A DNA stretch of 64,000 bases, taken from contig NZ_QQAR01000010.1 of assembly GCF_003350375.1 (NCBI RefSeq), positions 83,865 to 147,864 of the forward strand, written 5' to 3'. Positions 9,461 to 17,254 of this stretch are shown here, piece by piece. Made by a program: the position numbers and the translations under genes. Under the pieces are notes generated by a model. It had not been told where the DNA came from and ran no database searches. It saw nothing but the letters and a program-made list of their open reading frames with translations. This DNA is from Flavobacterium sp. AG291 (GTDB taxonomy: Bacteria > Bacteroidota > Bacteroidia > Flavobacteriales > Flavobacteriaceae). The stretch's first letter is position 1, and each line of letters opens with the position of its first letter.

Positions 9461-10462
9461 TTATCCCGCCTTTTTAGCAACGTCCTTTTTATCCTTTATT
9501 GCCGGATACCAAAAACCGATGGATATTTCATAGATATTGCCATTGCGAATGGCATAGCGTACCACGCCCTCATCGTTATTGAGTTTTATCTCATAGGTGT
9601 AATAGTTATTGATGGCTACCAGTGGAGCATCCCAATGCCTGAGCAGGGTAGAGTTGTCATATTTATTGCAGAGCATTTCTTCGCTATCACCAATCTTCAT
9701 ACCATCAATAACAATAACCGTAGTGGGACTGTAATATTGTTTTTTTGGTGTGTTGAAGATGTTGATCTTATTTAGCCTTTGTTCCTTACCTTCAAAATAG
9801 AATTCCATATCACCTATGCGATAGATTTTTTCCACCTTCATGAATTTTCCATTGAAGTAGGTGCTGTCGGTACTCACCATATTGAAATAAGAAATGTTCT
9901 TTTCAAACTCCTTACGTGTGAGCCCGTACATATTTTTCTTCATGTAAGTAATGTCTTTGACAGAAATAAAATCCATTTTCCAGGCTTCAATTTCGGCAGC
10001 AAAATCTCTTTTAAAGAAATTATCCACATCTTTTGTAAAAGCCACGCGGATATTATTTTCGGGAGCCACATATTGTAGCTTCTCGTCAGGGAAAAATATC
10101 CCTTTTTGATTCACAGTGGTAAATATCGTATCTTTAAAACTGTTTACTTCCACAATAAACATTGATGTTACCAAAGGTTTTTGGCTTACATCCGGTTCCT
10201 GTCCGCAGTTGCAGGTTTCGGTTGGCCATGTTTTAGCATCTGCTTTTAGTTTAAGCAAATTGTAAGCTAAGGTGTCGTTATACGATTCCATCGCCTGAAT
10301 GTAGTGTCCGGTGCGTTTTAGTTTCTTTGCATAATATTCAATGCTGCATGGACCAGTGGCGTCAGAATTTACCAGCCGGCATACGGTAACTTTGGTAGAA
10401 TTCTGAAAATTCTGAGCACAACACAGGCCGCTGAATAGGAGTAAGCAGAGTAAATATTTCAT
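9461..10462 (-). CDS. Secreted protein of unknown function, first gene of a tandem paralogue pair
   Basis: 333 residues with signal peptide MKYLLCLLLFSGLCCAQ. It shares the layout of the following gene (8575-9459): a Cys-rich N-terminal part (PCSI; CNCG), MFIVEV....DTIFTTVN, FF.RDFAAEI near residue 150, then MKIGDSEEM and a C-terminal beta-rich stretch. The shared order of motifs points to tandem gene duplication. No enzyme motif is visible and I assign no function. The start is preceded by AACCAACTAATA instead of a Shine-Dalgarno sequence, like several other secreted genes in this window. Confidence 0.7.
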   Translation of the reverse strand: MKYLLCLLLFSGLCCAQNFQNSTKVTVCRLVNSDATGPCSIEYYAKKLKRTGHYIQAMESYNDTLAYNLLKLKADAKTWPTETCNCGQEPDVSQKPLVTSMFIVEVNSFKDTIFTTVNQKGIFFPDEKLQYVAPENNIRVAFTKDVDNFFKRDFAAEIEAWKMDFISVKDITYMKKNMYGLTRKEFEKNISYFNMVSTDSTYFNGKFMKVEKIYRIGDMEFYFEGKEQRLNKINIFNTPKKQYYSPTTVIVIDGMKIGDSEEMLCNKYDNSTLLRHWDAPLVAINNYYTYEIKLNNDEGVVRYAIRNGNIYEISIGFWYPAIKDKKDVAKKAG

Positions 10463-10550
10463 TATTAGTTGGTTTGGTTATTAAAGTAACGAAAAAATTC
10501 TGTAAGAATTGCGTTGAGGGAATTTCTGCTGTTGGCGCATAAAACTTCAG

Positions 10551-10558
10551 TAACTTTG
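10551..10558 (+). promoter_or_regulatory. -7 promoter element for the dehydrogenase-VOC fusion gene
   Basis: TAACTTTG matches TAnnTTTG, 23 nt before the ATG at 10582. A TTG at 10532-10534 lies 16 nt upstream, one short of the usual range. Confidence 0.5.
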
Positions 10559-10581
10559 TAGTTTACCTATACTGCTGAATA

Positions 10582-11952
10582 ATGAATCCGAAACCCGATA
10601 CCCAAAACATAAAAGTCCTTCACATCGACAGCAATAATCCTATACTGTGGAATCAGCTGGAAGAAGCCGGTTTTGAGAACCATGCCGACTATAAATCATC
10701 TAAAGAAGAGATCGAAGCAAAGATTGCAGGATACAACGGTATTGTTATCCGTAGCCGTTTTGATATCGATAAGCCGTTTTTGGATGCAGCGACTAATCTG
10801 CAGTTCATTGCACGTGTAGGGGCAGGATTGGAAAGCATTGACTGTGAGTATGCCGAAAGTAAAGGCATTCACCTGATTGCAGCACCCGAGGGTAACCGCA
10901 ATGCAGTAGGTGAGCAGGCGTTGGGGATGGTATTATCATTATTCAATAACCTGAACAGGGCCGACAGGCAGATACGCGACGGACACTGGATTCGTGAAGG
11001 GAACAGAGGCCACGAGCTGGATGGTAAAACGGTGGGTATTATTGGGTATGGGAATATGGGAAAATCCTTTGCCAAAAAATTAAGAGGTTTTGATGTAGAA
11101 GTGCTGTGTTATGATATTCAGCCAATGGTAGGGGACGCCAATGCGAAACAGGTTTCGCTGGAAGAACTGCAGCAAAAAGCAGATGTATTGAGCCTTCATA
11201 CACCCTGGACGCCGGAAACCAACAAAATGGTAAATGCTGATTTTATAAATGCCTTTGCCAAACCATTTTGGTTAGTGAATACTGCCCGTGGGAAGAGCGT
11301 GGTAACGCAGGATATTGCCGATGCACTTAAGTCGGGGAAAGTATTGGGTGCTGCACTGGATGTATTGGAATATGAGAAACTATCGTTTGAACATCTGTTT
11401 ACCGATGGTGGTATTCCGGAAGCATTTCAATACCTGTTAGATTCTGATAATGTATTGCTTTCACCACATATTGCGGGCTGGACATTTGAAAGCCACGAAA
11501 GGCTGGCGCAGGTGATTGTTGACAAGATAAAGGCGGTTTACTTTGGCAATGCCGAAAGCGAAAAACAACTGCCGGATGTAACCGGAGTAGGTGGCTTTTT
11601 CTTTAAGTCGGATAATCCTGCCGAATTGAAGGATTGGTATAAAAAACACCTGGGACTTAACACCGATGATTATGGCTGCACCTTTTGGTGGAAAGATAAA
11701 ACCGGTAACGATGCCTCGACGCAATGGTCGCCTTTTGCTGCTGATACAACCTATTTTGCGCCATCTGAAAAACAATTTATGCAAAATTTCAGGGTACATG
11801 ACCTTGATGGGCTTTTAGCAAAATTAAAAGAAGAAGGCGTTACTATTGTTGACGAACCTCAGGCATACGATTATGGTAAATTTGGTTGGATAATAGATCC
11901 CGAAGGAAACAAAATAGAATTGTGGGAGCCTAATGACAGGGCTTTTCTTTAA
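10582..11952 (+). CDS. D-2-hydroxyacid dehydrogenase (phosphoglycerate dehydrogenase-like) fused to a VOC/glyoxalase-like domain
   Basis: Residues ~10-318 form an NAD-dependent D-isomer 2-hydroxyacid dehydrogenase. The Rossmann motif GYGNMG is near residue 155. The catalytic Arg is in NTARGKS (about 235), the Glu in LDVLEYE, and the His in SPHIAGW (about 295). Related flavobacterial proteins end near KIKAVYFGN. Here the frame continues through a short linker (ESEKQLPDVTG) into a vicinal-oxygen-chelate domain (about 335-456), with GGFFFK, WYKKHLGL and the C-terminal metal-ligand-like IELWEP. The dehydrogenase probably acts on a 2-hydroxyacid or 3-phosphoglycerate. A link between VOC chemistry and 2-oxoacids is my inference. 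Alternatively, two adjacent genes merged after stop-codon loss. Confidence 0.88.
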   Translation: MNPKPDTQNIKVLHIDSNNPILWNQLEEAGFENHADYKSSKEEIEAKIAGYNGIVIRSRFDIDKPFLDAATNLQFIARVGAGLESIDCEYAESKGIHLIAAPEGNRNAVGEQALGMVLSLFNNLNRADRQIRDGHWIREGNRGHELDGKTVGIIGYGNMGKSFAKKLRGFDVEVLCYDIQPMVGDANAKQVSLEELQQKADVLSLHTPWTPETNKMVNADFINAFAKPFWLVNTARGKSVVTQDIADALKSGKVLGAALDVLEYEKLSFEHLFTDGGIPEAFQYLLDSDNVLLSPHIAGWTFESHERLAQVIVDKIKAVYFGNAESEKQLPDVTGVGGFFFKSDNPAELKDWYKKHLGLNTDDYGCTFWWKDKTGNDASTQWSPFAADTTYFAPSEKQFMQNFRVHDLDGLLAKLKEEGVTIVDEPQAYDYGKFGWIIDPEGNKIELWEPNDRAFL

Positions 11953-11957
11953 ATAAA

Positions 11958-11984
11958 AAATCCTCTCGGAAGAGAGGATTTTTA
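11958..11984. terminator. Bidirectional intrinsic terminator
   Basis: AAATCCTCTC (11958-11967), loop GGAA, GAGAGGATTT (11972-11981), with A-runs to the left and T-runs to the right. It lies between two convergent genes and can serve both. Confidence 0.85.
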
Positions 11985-12005
11985 GTATTGTTAAGTATGG
12001 TAATC

Positions 12006-13829
12006 TTATAAATGTTCTTCGCCTTTTTCGGCAAGTTTGCGTTCCAGTTCTGCCTGAAATTCTTCCATAACAGGTCTTACGGTACTTTCGGGTAGATCGG
12101 CTATACGAATGTACATCAACCCATCAATAGCGTTGTTGAATAGTGGATCGACATTGAATGCAATAACCCTTGCATTTTGCTTAATGTATTTTTTAATAAG
12201 TACCGGCAGGCGCAGGTTACCCGGTTCAACTTCTTCAATAAATTTATCGAATTTGTTCAGGTCAGCTTCAGCTTCGTTAAATACAAAATCCTTGTCGGCA
12301 TCTTTCAGCTTTACTTTGTATTCTTTCTTAGGATGAATGTACTGAGCGATATATGGGTCGTAATAATGTGACTTCATAAACTCAATCATCAGCGATTTAG
12401 AGAAGTCAGAAAACTGGTTACTGATACTCACCCCACCAATAAGGAATTTATGTTCCGGGTAACGAAGGGTAGTGTGTACGATGCCTTTCCATAACAGGAA
12501 TAGTGGCATCGGTTTTTGCTGGTATTCTTTTACGATAAAGGCACGGCCCATCTCGATAGACTTACTCATCATGTCATACAGTTCCGGTTCAAAACGGAAC
12601 AGGTCATGCAGATAGAATCCGTCAATACCATATTTTTTATAGATCTCCGAACCGAGACCCATGCGGTAAGCACCGGCAATTTGTTTCGTGTCTTCGTCCC
12701 AAAGGAACATATGATGGTAGTACTTGTCGTACTGGTCAAGATCAAGCGATTCGTTTGTTCCTTCTCCCACTTCACGGAAAGTAATTTCGCGAAGGCGCCC
12801 TATCTCGTGCAATATGTTTGGGATCTTATCGGCAGATACAAAGAAAACTTCATAGTTTTTACTTTGCAGCAGTCGGTAATCGCCTTTTCTAAGCGCGGCT
12901 ACTTCACCCATAATCTTATCCAGATGTGCAGGTGTAGCAATATCTTTTGGTCCTCTTGAAGTAATCTTGGTAAGATTCAGGTTCGCTGTATCTATAAGCT
13001 TGGTTTCCTTTTCAAAAGGATTGGCAAGCATATAGGTTTTTATCCTGATGAATTCTGTGTAAGCCTCAAGTGTTTCGTGTTCTTCCTGTTCAGCTACCGA
13101 AATAGGTTTGCCTATCCTTACTTTAATGACACGGTCTTTTTGTGTAAGCAGCTCTGATGGCAGCTTAGCAGTGCGCAATGTATCACTCAATTTAGAAAGA
13201 AAATAGAACAGTCTGCTGTTTTTAGCATGAAAGTAGATAGGAACTACAGGTACTTTTGCTTTTTTGATAAGTCGCATAGCACCTTCTTCCCACGGTTTAT
13301 CTACAACAAGCTTGTCGTCTTTGTAGGTAGAAACCTCACCTGCAGGGAAAATTCCTAAAGGCTTGCCATCGCTAAGGTGGCGAAGCGCATCCTTAATCCC
13401 CGTAACACTTGATTTGGCATCCTTGTGGTTTTCAAAAGGATTTACCGGCATTACATAAGGTTTAAGGGGTTCTATTCGGTGTAATAAAAAGTTTGCGATT
13501 ATCTTAAAGTCAGGATCTTTTTCAACCATTAACTTTAGTAGTAGTATCCCGTCAATTCCACCTAGTGGATGGTTAGAAACAGTAATGTAAGGTCCGGTCT
13601 TGGGCAATCGCTTCAGGTCTTCTTCCGGAATTTCAAATTTTATCTGGAATTCATCAAGTATGGCATTCAGGAATTCAAGATCGCTAAGATGCTTGTTCCT
13701 GTCGTATATTTTATTAAGGGTTGAGATCTTTAAGATCTTCATCAGAAGCCAGCCTGAAAAAGTTCCTAAAAACCCGTATTTGTCAGTCTTTATTGCTTTT
13801 GCAACTTCTTTAGCTGTAACTAAACTCAT
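12006..13829 (-). CDS. olsF: OlsF-like bifunctional acyltransferase (ornithine lipid synthesis)
   Basis: 607 residues with two acyltransferase halves. The N-terminal half (about 1-290) is a PlsC-type glycerolipid/lyso-lipid acyltransferase, with SNHPLGGIDG at 85-94 and GIFPAGEVS near 160. The C-terminal half (about 310-600) resembles OlsB-type N-acyltransferases of the GNAT fold (GAYRMGLG, FRFEPELYDMMSKSIEMGRAFI). This arrangement matches OlsF, described in Serratia and Flavobacterium johnsoniae, which acylates ornithine twice from acyl-ACP to make phosphorus-free ornithine lipids. The enzyme is peripheral to the inner membrane. The reversed option, a hemolysin-family acyltransferase of other substrate, cannot be excluded. 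A TATCTTTG -7-like element on the minus strand (13855-13862) precedes it. Confidence 0.82.
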   Translation of the reverse strand: MSLVTAKEVAKAIKTDKYGFLGTFSGWLLMKILKISTLNKIYDRNKHLSDLEFLNAILDEFQIKFEIPEEDLKRLPKTGPYITVSNHPLGGIDGILLLKLMVEKDPDFKIIANFLLHRIEPLKPYVMPVNPFENHKDAKSSVTGIKDALRHLSDGKPLGIFPAGEVSTYKDDKLVVDKPWEEGAMRLIKKAKVPVVPIYFHAKNSRLFYFLSKLSDTLRTAKLPSELLTQKDRVIKVRIGKPISVAEQEEHETLEAYTEFIRIKTYMLANPFEKETKLIDTANLNLTKITSRGPKDIATPAHLDKIMGEVAALRKGDYRLLQSKNYEVFFVSADKIPNILHEIGRLREITFREVGEGTNESLDLDQYDKYYHHMFLWDEDTKQIAGAYRMGLGSEIYKKYGIDGFYLHDLFRFEPELYDMMSKSIEMGRAFIVKEYQQKPMPLFLLWKGIVHTTLRYPEHKFLIGGVSISNQFSDFSKSLMIEFMKSHYYDPYIAQYIHPKKEYKVKLKDADKDFVFNEAEADLNKFDKFIEEVEPGNLRLPVLIKKYIKQNARVIAFNVDPLFNNAIDGLMYIRIADLPESTVRPVMEEFQAELERKLAEKGEEHL

Positions 13830-14018
13830 CTACATTTGTGTTTCGGACGAAAAACAAAGATAATAATTATAGCGAAACGTTAAGGATGATTGTCTTTTTT
13901 AATGATTATATTAAAATTAAGTGTATTTTATTAATATATAGGTAGTTATGTGTTATTAGCGGAAGCTTATTCTATTTGTTTGGTTTTTTGGTTATTTTTG
14001 GGAACCAAACTATATGCA

Positions 14019-14780
14019 ATGAGAATTATTTCTTACAATGTAAACGGCATCCGCGCCGCTTTTACTAAGGGGTTTATGGACTGGTTAAAACAGGCCGACC
14101 CGGATATCATCTGTCTACAGGAAATCAAAGCAACCCACGATCAGGTGGCAATACAAGAAATTGAAGAAGCAGGATATCCATACCACTACTGGTTTTCGGC
14201 ACAAAAAAAGGGATATAGCGGTGTAGCCATATTTTCTAAACACAAGCCGAACAATGTGGTATATGGTACCGGAATAGAACACATGGACTTTGAAGGTCGT
14301 AACCTAAGGCTTGATTTTGATACTTTCTCGGTAATGAGCCTTTACCTGCCGTCGGGAACCAATATAGACCGACTGGATCATAAATTCAAATACATGGATG
14401 ATTTCAGGGTATATGTTGATAACCTAAGAAAAGAGATTCCGAATCTTATCATCTGTGGCGATTACAACATTTGTCATGAGGCCATAGACATTCACGATCC
14501 CATTCGTAATGCAAAGGTCTCAGGTTTCCTTCCGGAAGAAAGAGCGTGGCTTGATGCCTTTATGAAGAGCGGATTTGTTGATACGTTCCGTCATTTTAAT
14601 AAAGAGCCCCATAACTACAGCTGGTGGAGCTACCGCGCCGGAGCCCGTGGCAATAATAAGGGGTGGCGTATTGATTATGCGCTTGCTACCGAACCTATGC
14701 GTGAACGCCTTACCCGTGCGGTTATTTTGCCTGAAGCTAAACACAGCGATCACTGCCCGATAGTGGTGGAGTTTGATTAG
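14019..14780 (+). CDS. xth: Exodeoxyribonuclease III
   Basis: AP endonuclease/3'-5' exonuclease of base-excision repair, cytoplasmic. 253 residues from the ATG at 14019 (MRIISYNVNGIRAAF), which is the family's invariant beginning. An upstream in-frame ATG at 13950 would add an unrelated hydrophobic stretch. Metal and catalytic residues of the exonuclease-endonuclease-phosphatase fold are visible: N in NVNGIRAA, E in LQEIKA (about 34), D/N in GDYNIC (about 147), and the C-terminal SDHCPIV. It is followed after 25 nt by the OmpA lipoprotein gene on the same strand. Confidence 0.96.
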   Translation: MRIISYNVNGIRAAFTKGFMDWLKQADPDIICLQEIKATHDQVAIQEIEEAGYPYHYWFSAQKKGYSGVAIFSKHKPNNVVYGTGIEHMDFEGRNLRLDFDTFSVMSLYLPSGTNIDRLDHKFKYMDDFRVYVDNLRKEIPNLIICGDYNICHEAIDIHDPIRNAKVSGFLPEERAWLDAFMKSGFVDTFRHFNKEPHNYSWWSYRAGARGNNKGWRIDYALATEPMRERLTRAVILPEAKHSDHCPIVVEFD

Positions 14781-14805
14781 ATTACCAATAAAACATATAT
14801 AAAAG

Positions 14806-15768
14806 ATGAAGATGAAAACTATTTCGGCAGCAGTGCTGGCACTCGCACTGATGACGAGCTGTGTTTCTAAAAAGGTGTATACCGACCTTGAAACAAAATA
14901 TGCCGACCTTAAAAAGGAAAACCGTACATTGTCAGATGAAAATGCTACACTGACTAAAGATAGGAATGAGCTTGATAACAAGTCAAAAGACCTGCAGGCA
15001 CAACTGGATAAGCTAATTGCCGAAAGGGATAAACTTTCTAAAGATTATGCATCTACCAAGTCGGGGCTTGACAAAATGCAGTCGTCATATAACGATCTTG
15101 AAAAATCGAGCGGAGAGGCTAATGCCAATATGAGCAAGAAAAACCGTGAGCTTTTAGCTGAACTTGAAGCAAAACAAAAAGCACTTGCTGCAGAACAGGC
15201 CAGGTTAAACATGCTGAAGTCTGAACTTGACGAACGTTCACAGCGTGTTGACGAGCTTGAAGGTATGATCGCTGCTCAGGAGGCAGGGCTTAAAAAACTG
15301 AAAGAAACCCTTTCCAAAGCGCTTAACGGATTTGAAGGTAAAGGTCTTACCGTAGAGCAGAAAAACGGAAAAGTATACGTTTCTATGGAGAACAAGCTAT
15401 TGTTTGGTTCAGGTAGCTGGACAGTAGGCTCTGAAGGTAAAAAAGCGGTAACTGAAGTAGGTAAGGTATTAGCAGCAAATCCGGATATAACAGTACTTAT
15501 CGAAGGACATACGGATAATGTTGCCTACAAAGGCGGAGGTGATATTGCTGATAACTGGGATCTTTCTACCAAACGTGCTACAGCCATCGTTCACATCCTA
15601 AAAGAGAACAAAGAGGTAAATCCCAGAAATCTTACAGCTGCAGGACGTAGCGAATATGCACCAATAGCAGGTAATGATACTGCCGAAGGAAAATCTAAAA
15701 ACAGAAGGATCGAGATCATCCTTACACCAAAATTGGATGAGCTAAACAAAATGCTAAACGAGATTTAG
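14806..15768 (+). CDS. OmpA-family peptidoglycan-binding lipoprotein with coiled coil
   Basis: 320 residues. The signal peptide ends in a lipobox (LMTSC, Cys19), so the mature protein is a lipoprotein, probably of the outer membrane. Residues ~28-185 form a long coiled coil with heptad Leu/Lys/Glu spacing (TDLETKYADLKKENRTL and onward). The C-terminal ~120 residues are an OmpA_C domain (LLFGSGSW; EGHTDN near 232; KNRRIEIIL), which binds peptidoglycan diaminopimelate. It therefore ties the outer membrane to the wall across the periplasm. It may share a transcript with xth and ends in a strong bidirectional terminator. Confidence 0.9.
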   Translation: MKMKTISAAVLALALMTSCVSKKVYTDLETKYADLKKENRTLSDENATLTKDRNELDNKSKDLQAQLDKLIAERDKLSKDYASTKSGLDKMQSSYNDLEKSSGEANANMSKKNRELLAELEAKQKALAAEQARLNMLKSELDERSQRVDELEGMIAAQEAGLKKLKETLSKALNGFEGKGLTVEQKNGKVYVSMENKLLFGSGSWTVGSEGKKAVTEVGKVLAANPDITVLIEGHTDNVAYKGGGDIADNWDLSTKRATAIVHILKENKEVNPRNLTAAGRSEYAPIAGNDTAEGKSKNRRIEIILTPKLDELNKMLNEI

Positions 15769-15785
15769 GATATCTATAAAACAAC

Positions 15786-15820
15786 AAAACGCCGTATACT
15801 ATTCAATATACGGCGTTTTT
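15786..15820. terminator. Bidirectional intrinsic terminator
   Basis: A perfect 13-bp stem (15786-15798 with 15807-15819) around loop CTATTCAA, flanked by A-rich and T-rich sides. It separates the convergent OmpA lipoprotein and sugar dehydrogenase genes. Confidence 0.9.
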
Positions 15821-15837
15821 AATTGGATTACCATTAT

Positions 15838-17181
15838 TTAGTTAATCACCAGTTTTGTGTTATATCCGTTTCCGGCAACCTGCAGTTTCAGCATATATAC
15901 GCCTGCCTGTAGCTGCGATGTATTAATTTTTGTATCACCACTGTTAAGATGTTCTTGCAGTACCAGTTGTCCGCTAACATTAAATACCGAAGCAAGTCCT
16001 GAATCTGAACCATCTTTAAGTGTGATGGTAACATCCATTTTAGCCGGGTTAGGGTAAAGTGAAAAAGCACTGTTAGCAAATTCATTTAGTCCGGCAGTGG
16101 TATCTTTTATCTTATATACGCTACCGCTTCCACCTACATACAATTCGCCATTCATATCTTCACCAAAGGTGGTAATGTTCGGGCTAAAGTCACCTAACCA
16201 GCTTAGTGTACTTCCATCTACCACTCCTATTTCACCGGTACAGTAGTCAGCAAAAAAGTATTTACCCTGCATATTAGGATACAGGGTTCCGGTATAAACA
16301 TAACCCCCGGTTATAGAGCATCGCGAGCTTCCTTCGTGTACATATTCCGCGACAGGTTGTGTATACATTTCTACTAATGAGCAATTGTCAGTACTATATA
16401 CGGCAGTACCTTCAAAACATTTCCAGCCATAGTTTACGCCGGAGGCTGTAGCAACAACTTTGTCAATTTCTTCAACATTTCCCTGTCCTACATCGGCAAT
16501 CCAGATATTACCGTCATTAAAAGAAAATTTCCATGGGTTGCGTAATCCGAGTGCCCAAACTTCGTCAGCTCCTTCAATGCCTACATAAGGGTTTGTTTCA
16601 GGGATATAAGGTGATGCCGCATCTACATTAAGGCGCAGGATTTTACCCAACAGTTCATCTTTATTCTGAGCCCTGTTGCCGGGATCGCCGCCGTTACCAC
16701 CATCACCTGTAGCAATGTACAGATAACCGTCGGGTCCAAATCGCAAACAGCCTCCATTATGATTGTCATACGGCTGGTCGATGGTAAGCAATACCATTGC
16801 TGAAGTTGCATCAGCCACGTTTTCATCGGTGCTGCTACGGGTGTAACGAGCTACAACCGTATCGCCATTCAGGTCGGTATAATTTACAAAAAAGTAGCCG
16901 TTGGTTTCATAATCGGGGTGAAAGGCGAGGCCGAGTAATCCCTGCTCACCTCCTCCGCTCACCATAGTACTCAGGTTTAGGAAAGGAGTAGTATTTACTG
17001 AACCATTAGCATTCAGTATCTGAATTCTCCCGGTTTGCTCTACCACAAAAAGGCGTGAATCACCGGCGTTTACAATTTCGGCAGGCCTGTCAAGACCGCT
17101 GGCAAAAAGCTCAAGTTCTATCACCTGAGCCTGAGCTAGTCCCGTTATAAACAGGGACAGCAAGAATAATTTTGTTTTCAT
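15838..17181 (-). CDS. PQQ-dependent sugar dehydrogenase-type beta-propeller with T9SS type A sorting domain
   Basis: 447 residues. A signal peptide (MKTKLFLLSLFITGLAQAQ) is followed by a six-bladed propeller of the glucose/sorbosone dehydrogenase family (about 20-355). Typical stretches are GGGEQGLLGLAFHPDY, HNGGCLRFGPDGYLYIATGDGG and LRNPWKFSF. The last ~80 residues are a T9SS type A sorting domain (FSLYPNPA; VFNVSGQLV; LQAGVYMLKL). The protein is therefore moved across the outer membrane and attached or released there. The family oxidises sugars with PQQ, but cofactor use cannot be confirmed from sequence alone. ATTAATTGGTT (17190-17200; AACCAATTAAT on the coding strand) lies just before the start codon. 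Confidence 0.92.
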   Translation of the reverse strand: MKTKLFLLSLFITGLAQAQVIELELFASGLDRPAEIVNAGDSRLFVVEQTGRIQILNANGSVNTTPFLNLSTMVSGGGEQGLLGLAFHPDYETNGYFFVNYTDLNGDTVVARYTRSSTDENVADATSAMVLLTIDQPYDNHNGGCLRFGPDGYLYIATGDGGNGGDPGNRAQNKDELLGKILRLNVDAASPYIPETNPYVGIEGADEVWALGLRNPWKFSFNDGNIWIADVGQGNVEEIDKVVATASGVNYGWKCFEGTAVYSTDNCSLVEMYTQPVAEYVHEGSSRCSITGGYVYTGTLYPNMQGKYFFADYCTGEIGVVDGSTLSWLGDFSPNITTFGEDMNGELYVGGSGSVYKIKDTTAGLNEFANSAFSLYPNPAKMDVTITLKDGSDSGLASVFNVSGQLVLQEHLNSGDTKINTSQLQAGVYMLKLQVAGNGYNTKLVIN

Positions 17182-17254
17182 AGCAGTGAATTAATTGGTT
17201 TTATATACTAAATTTACTACAAAATACGCAATTAATCCATTGGTTAACAAAATA

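Noticed and set aside
15838..17181. Complete sugar-oxidation system with PQQ synthesis
   Set aside because: No pqq genes or electron-acceptor genes lie nearby. Only the propeller enzyme is supported.
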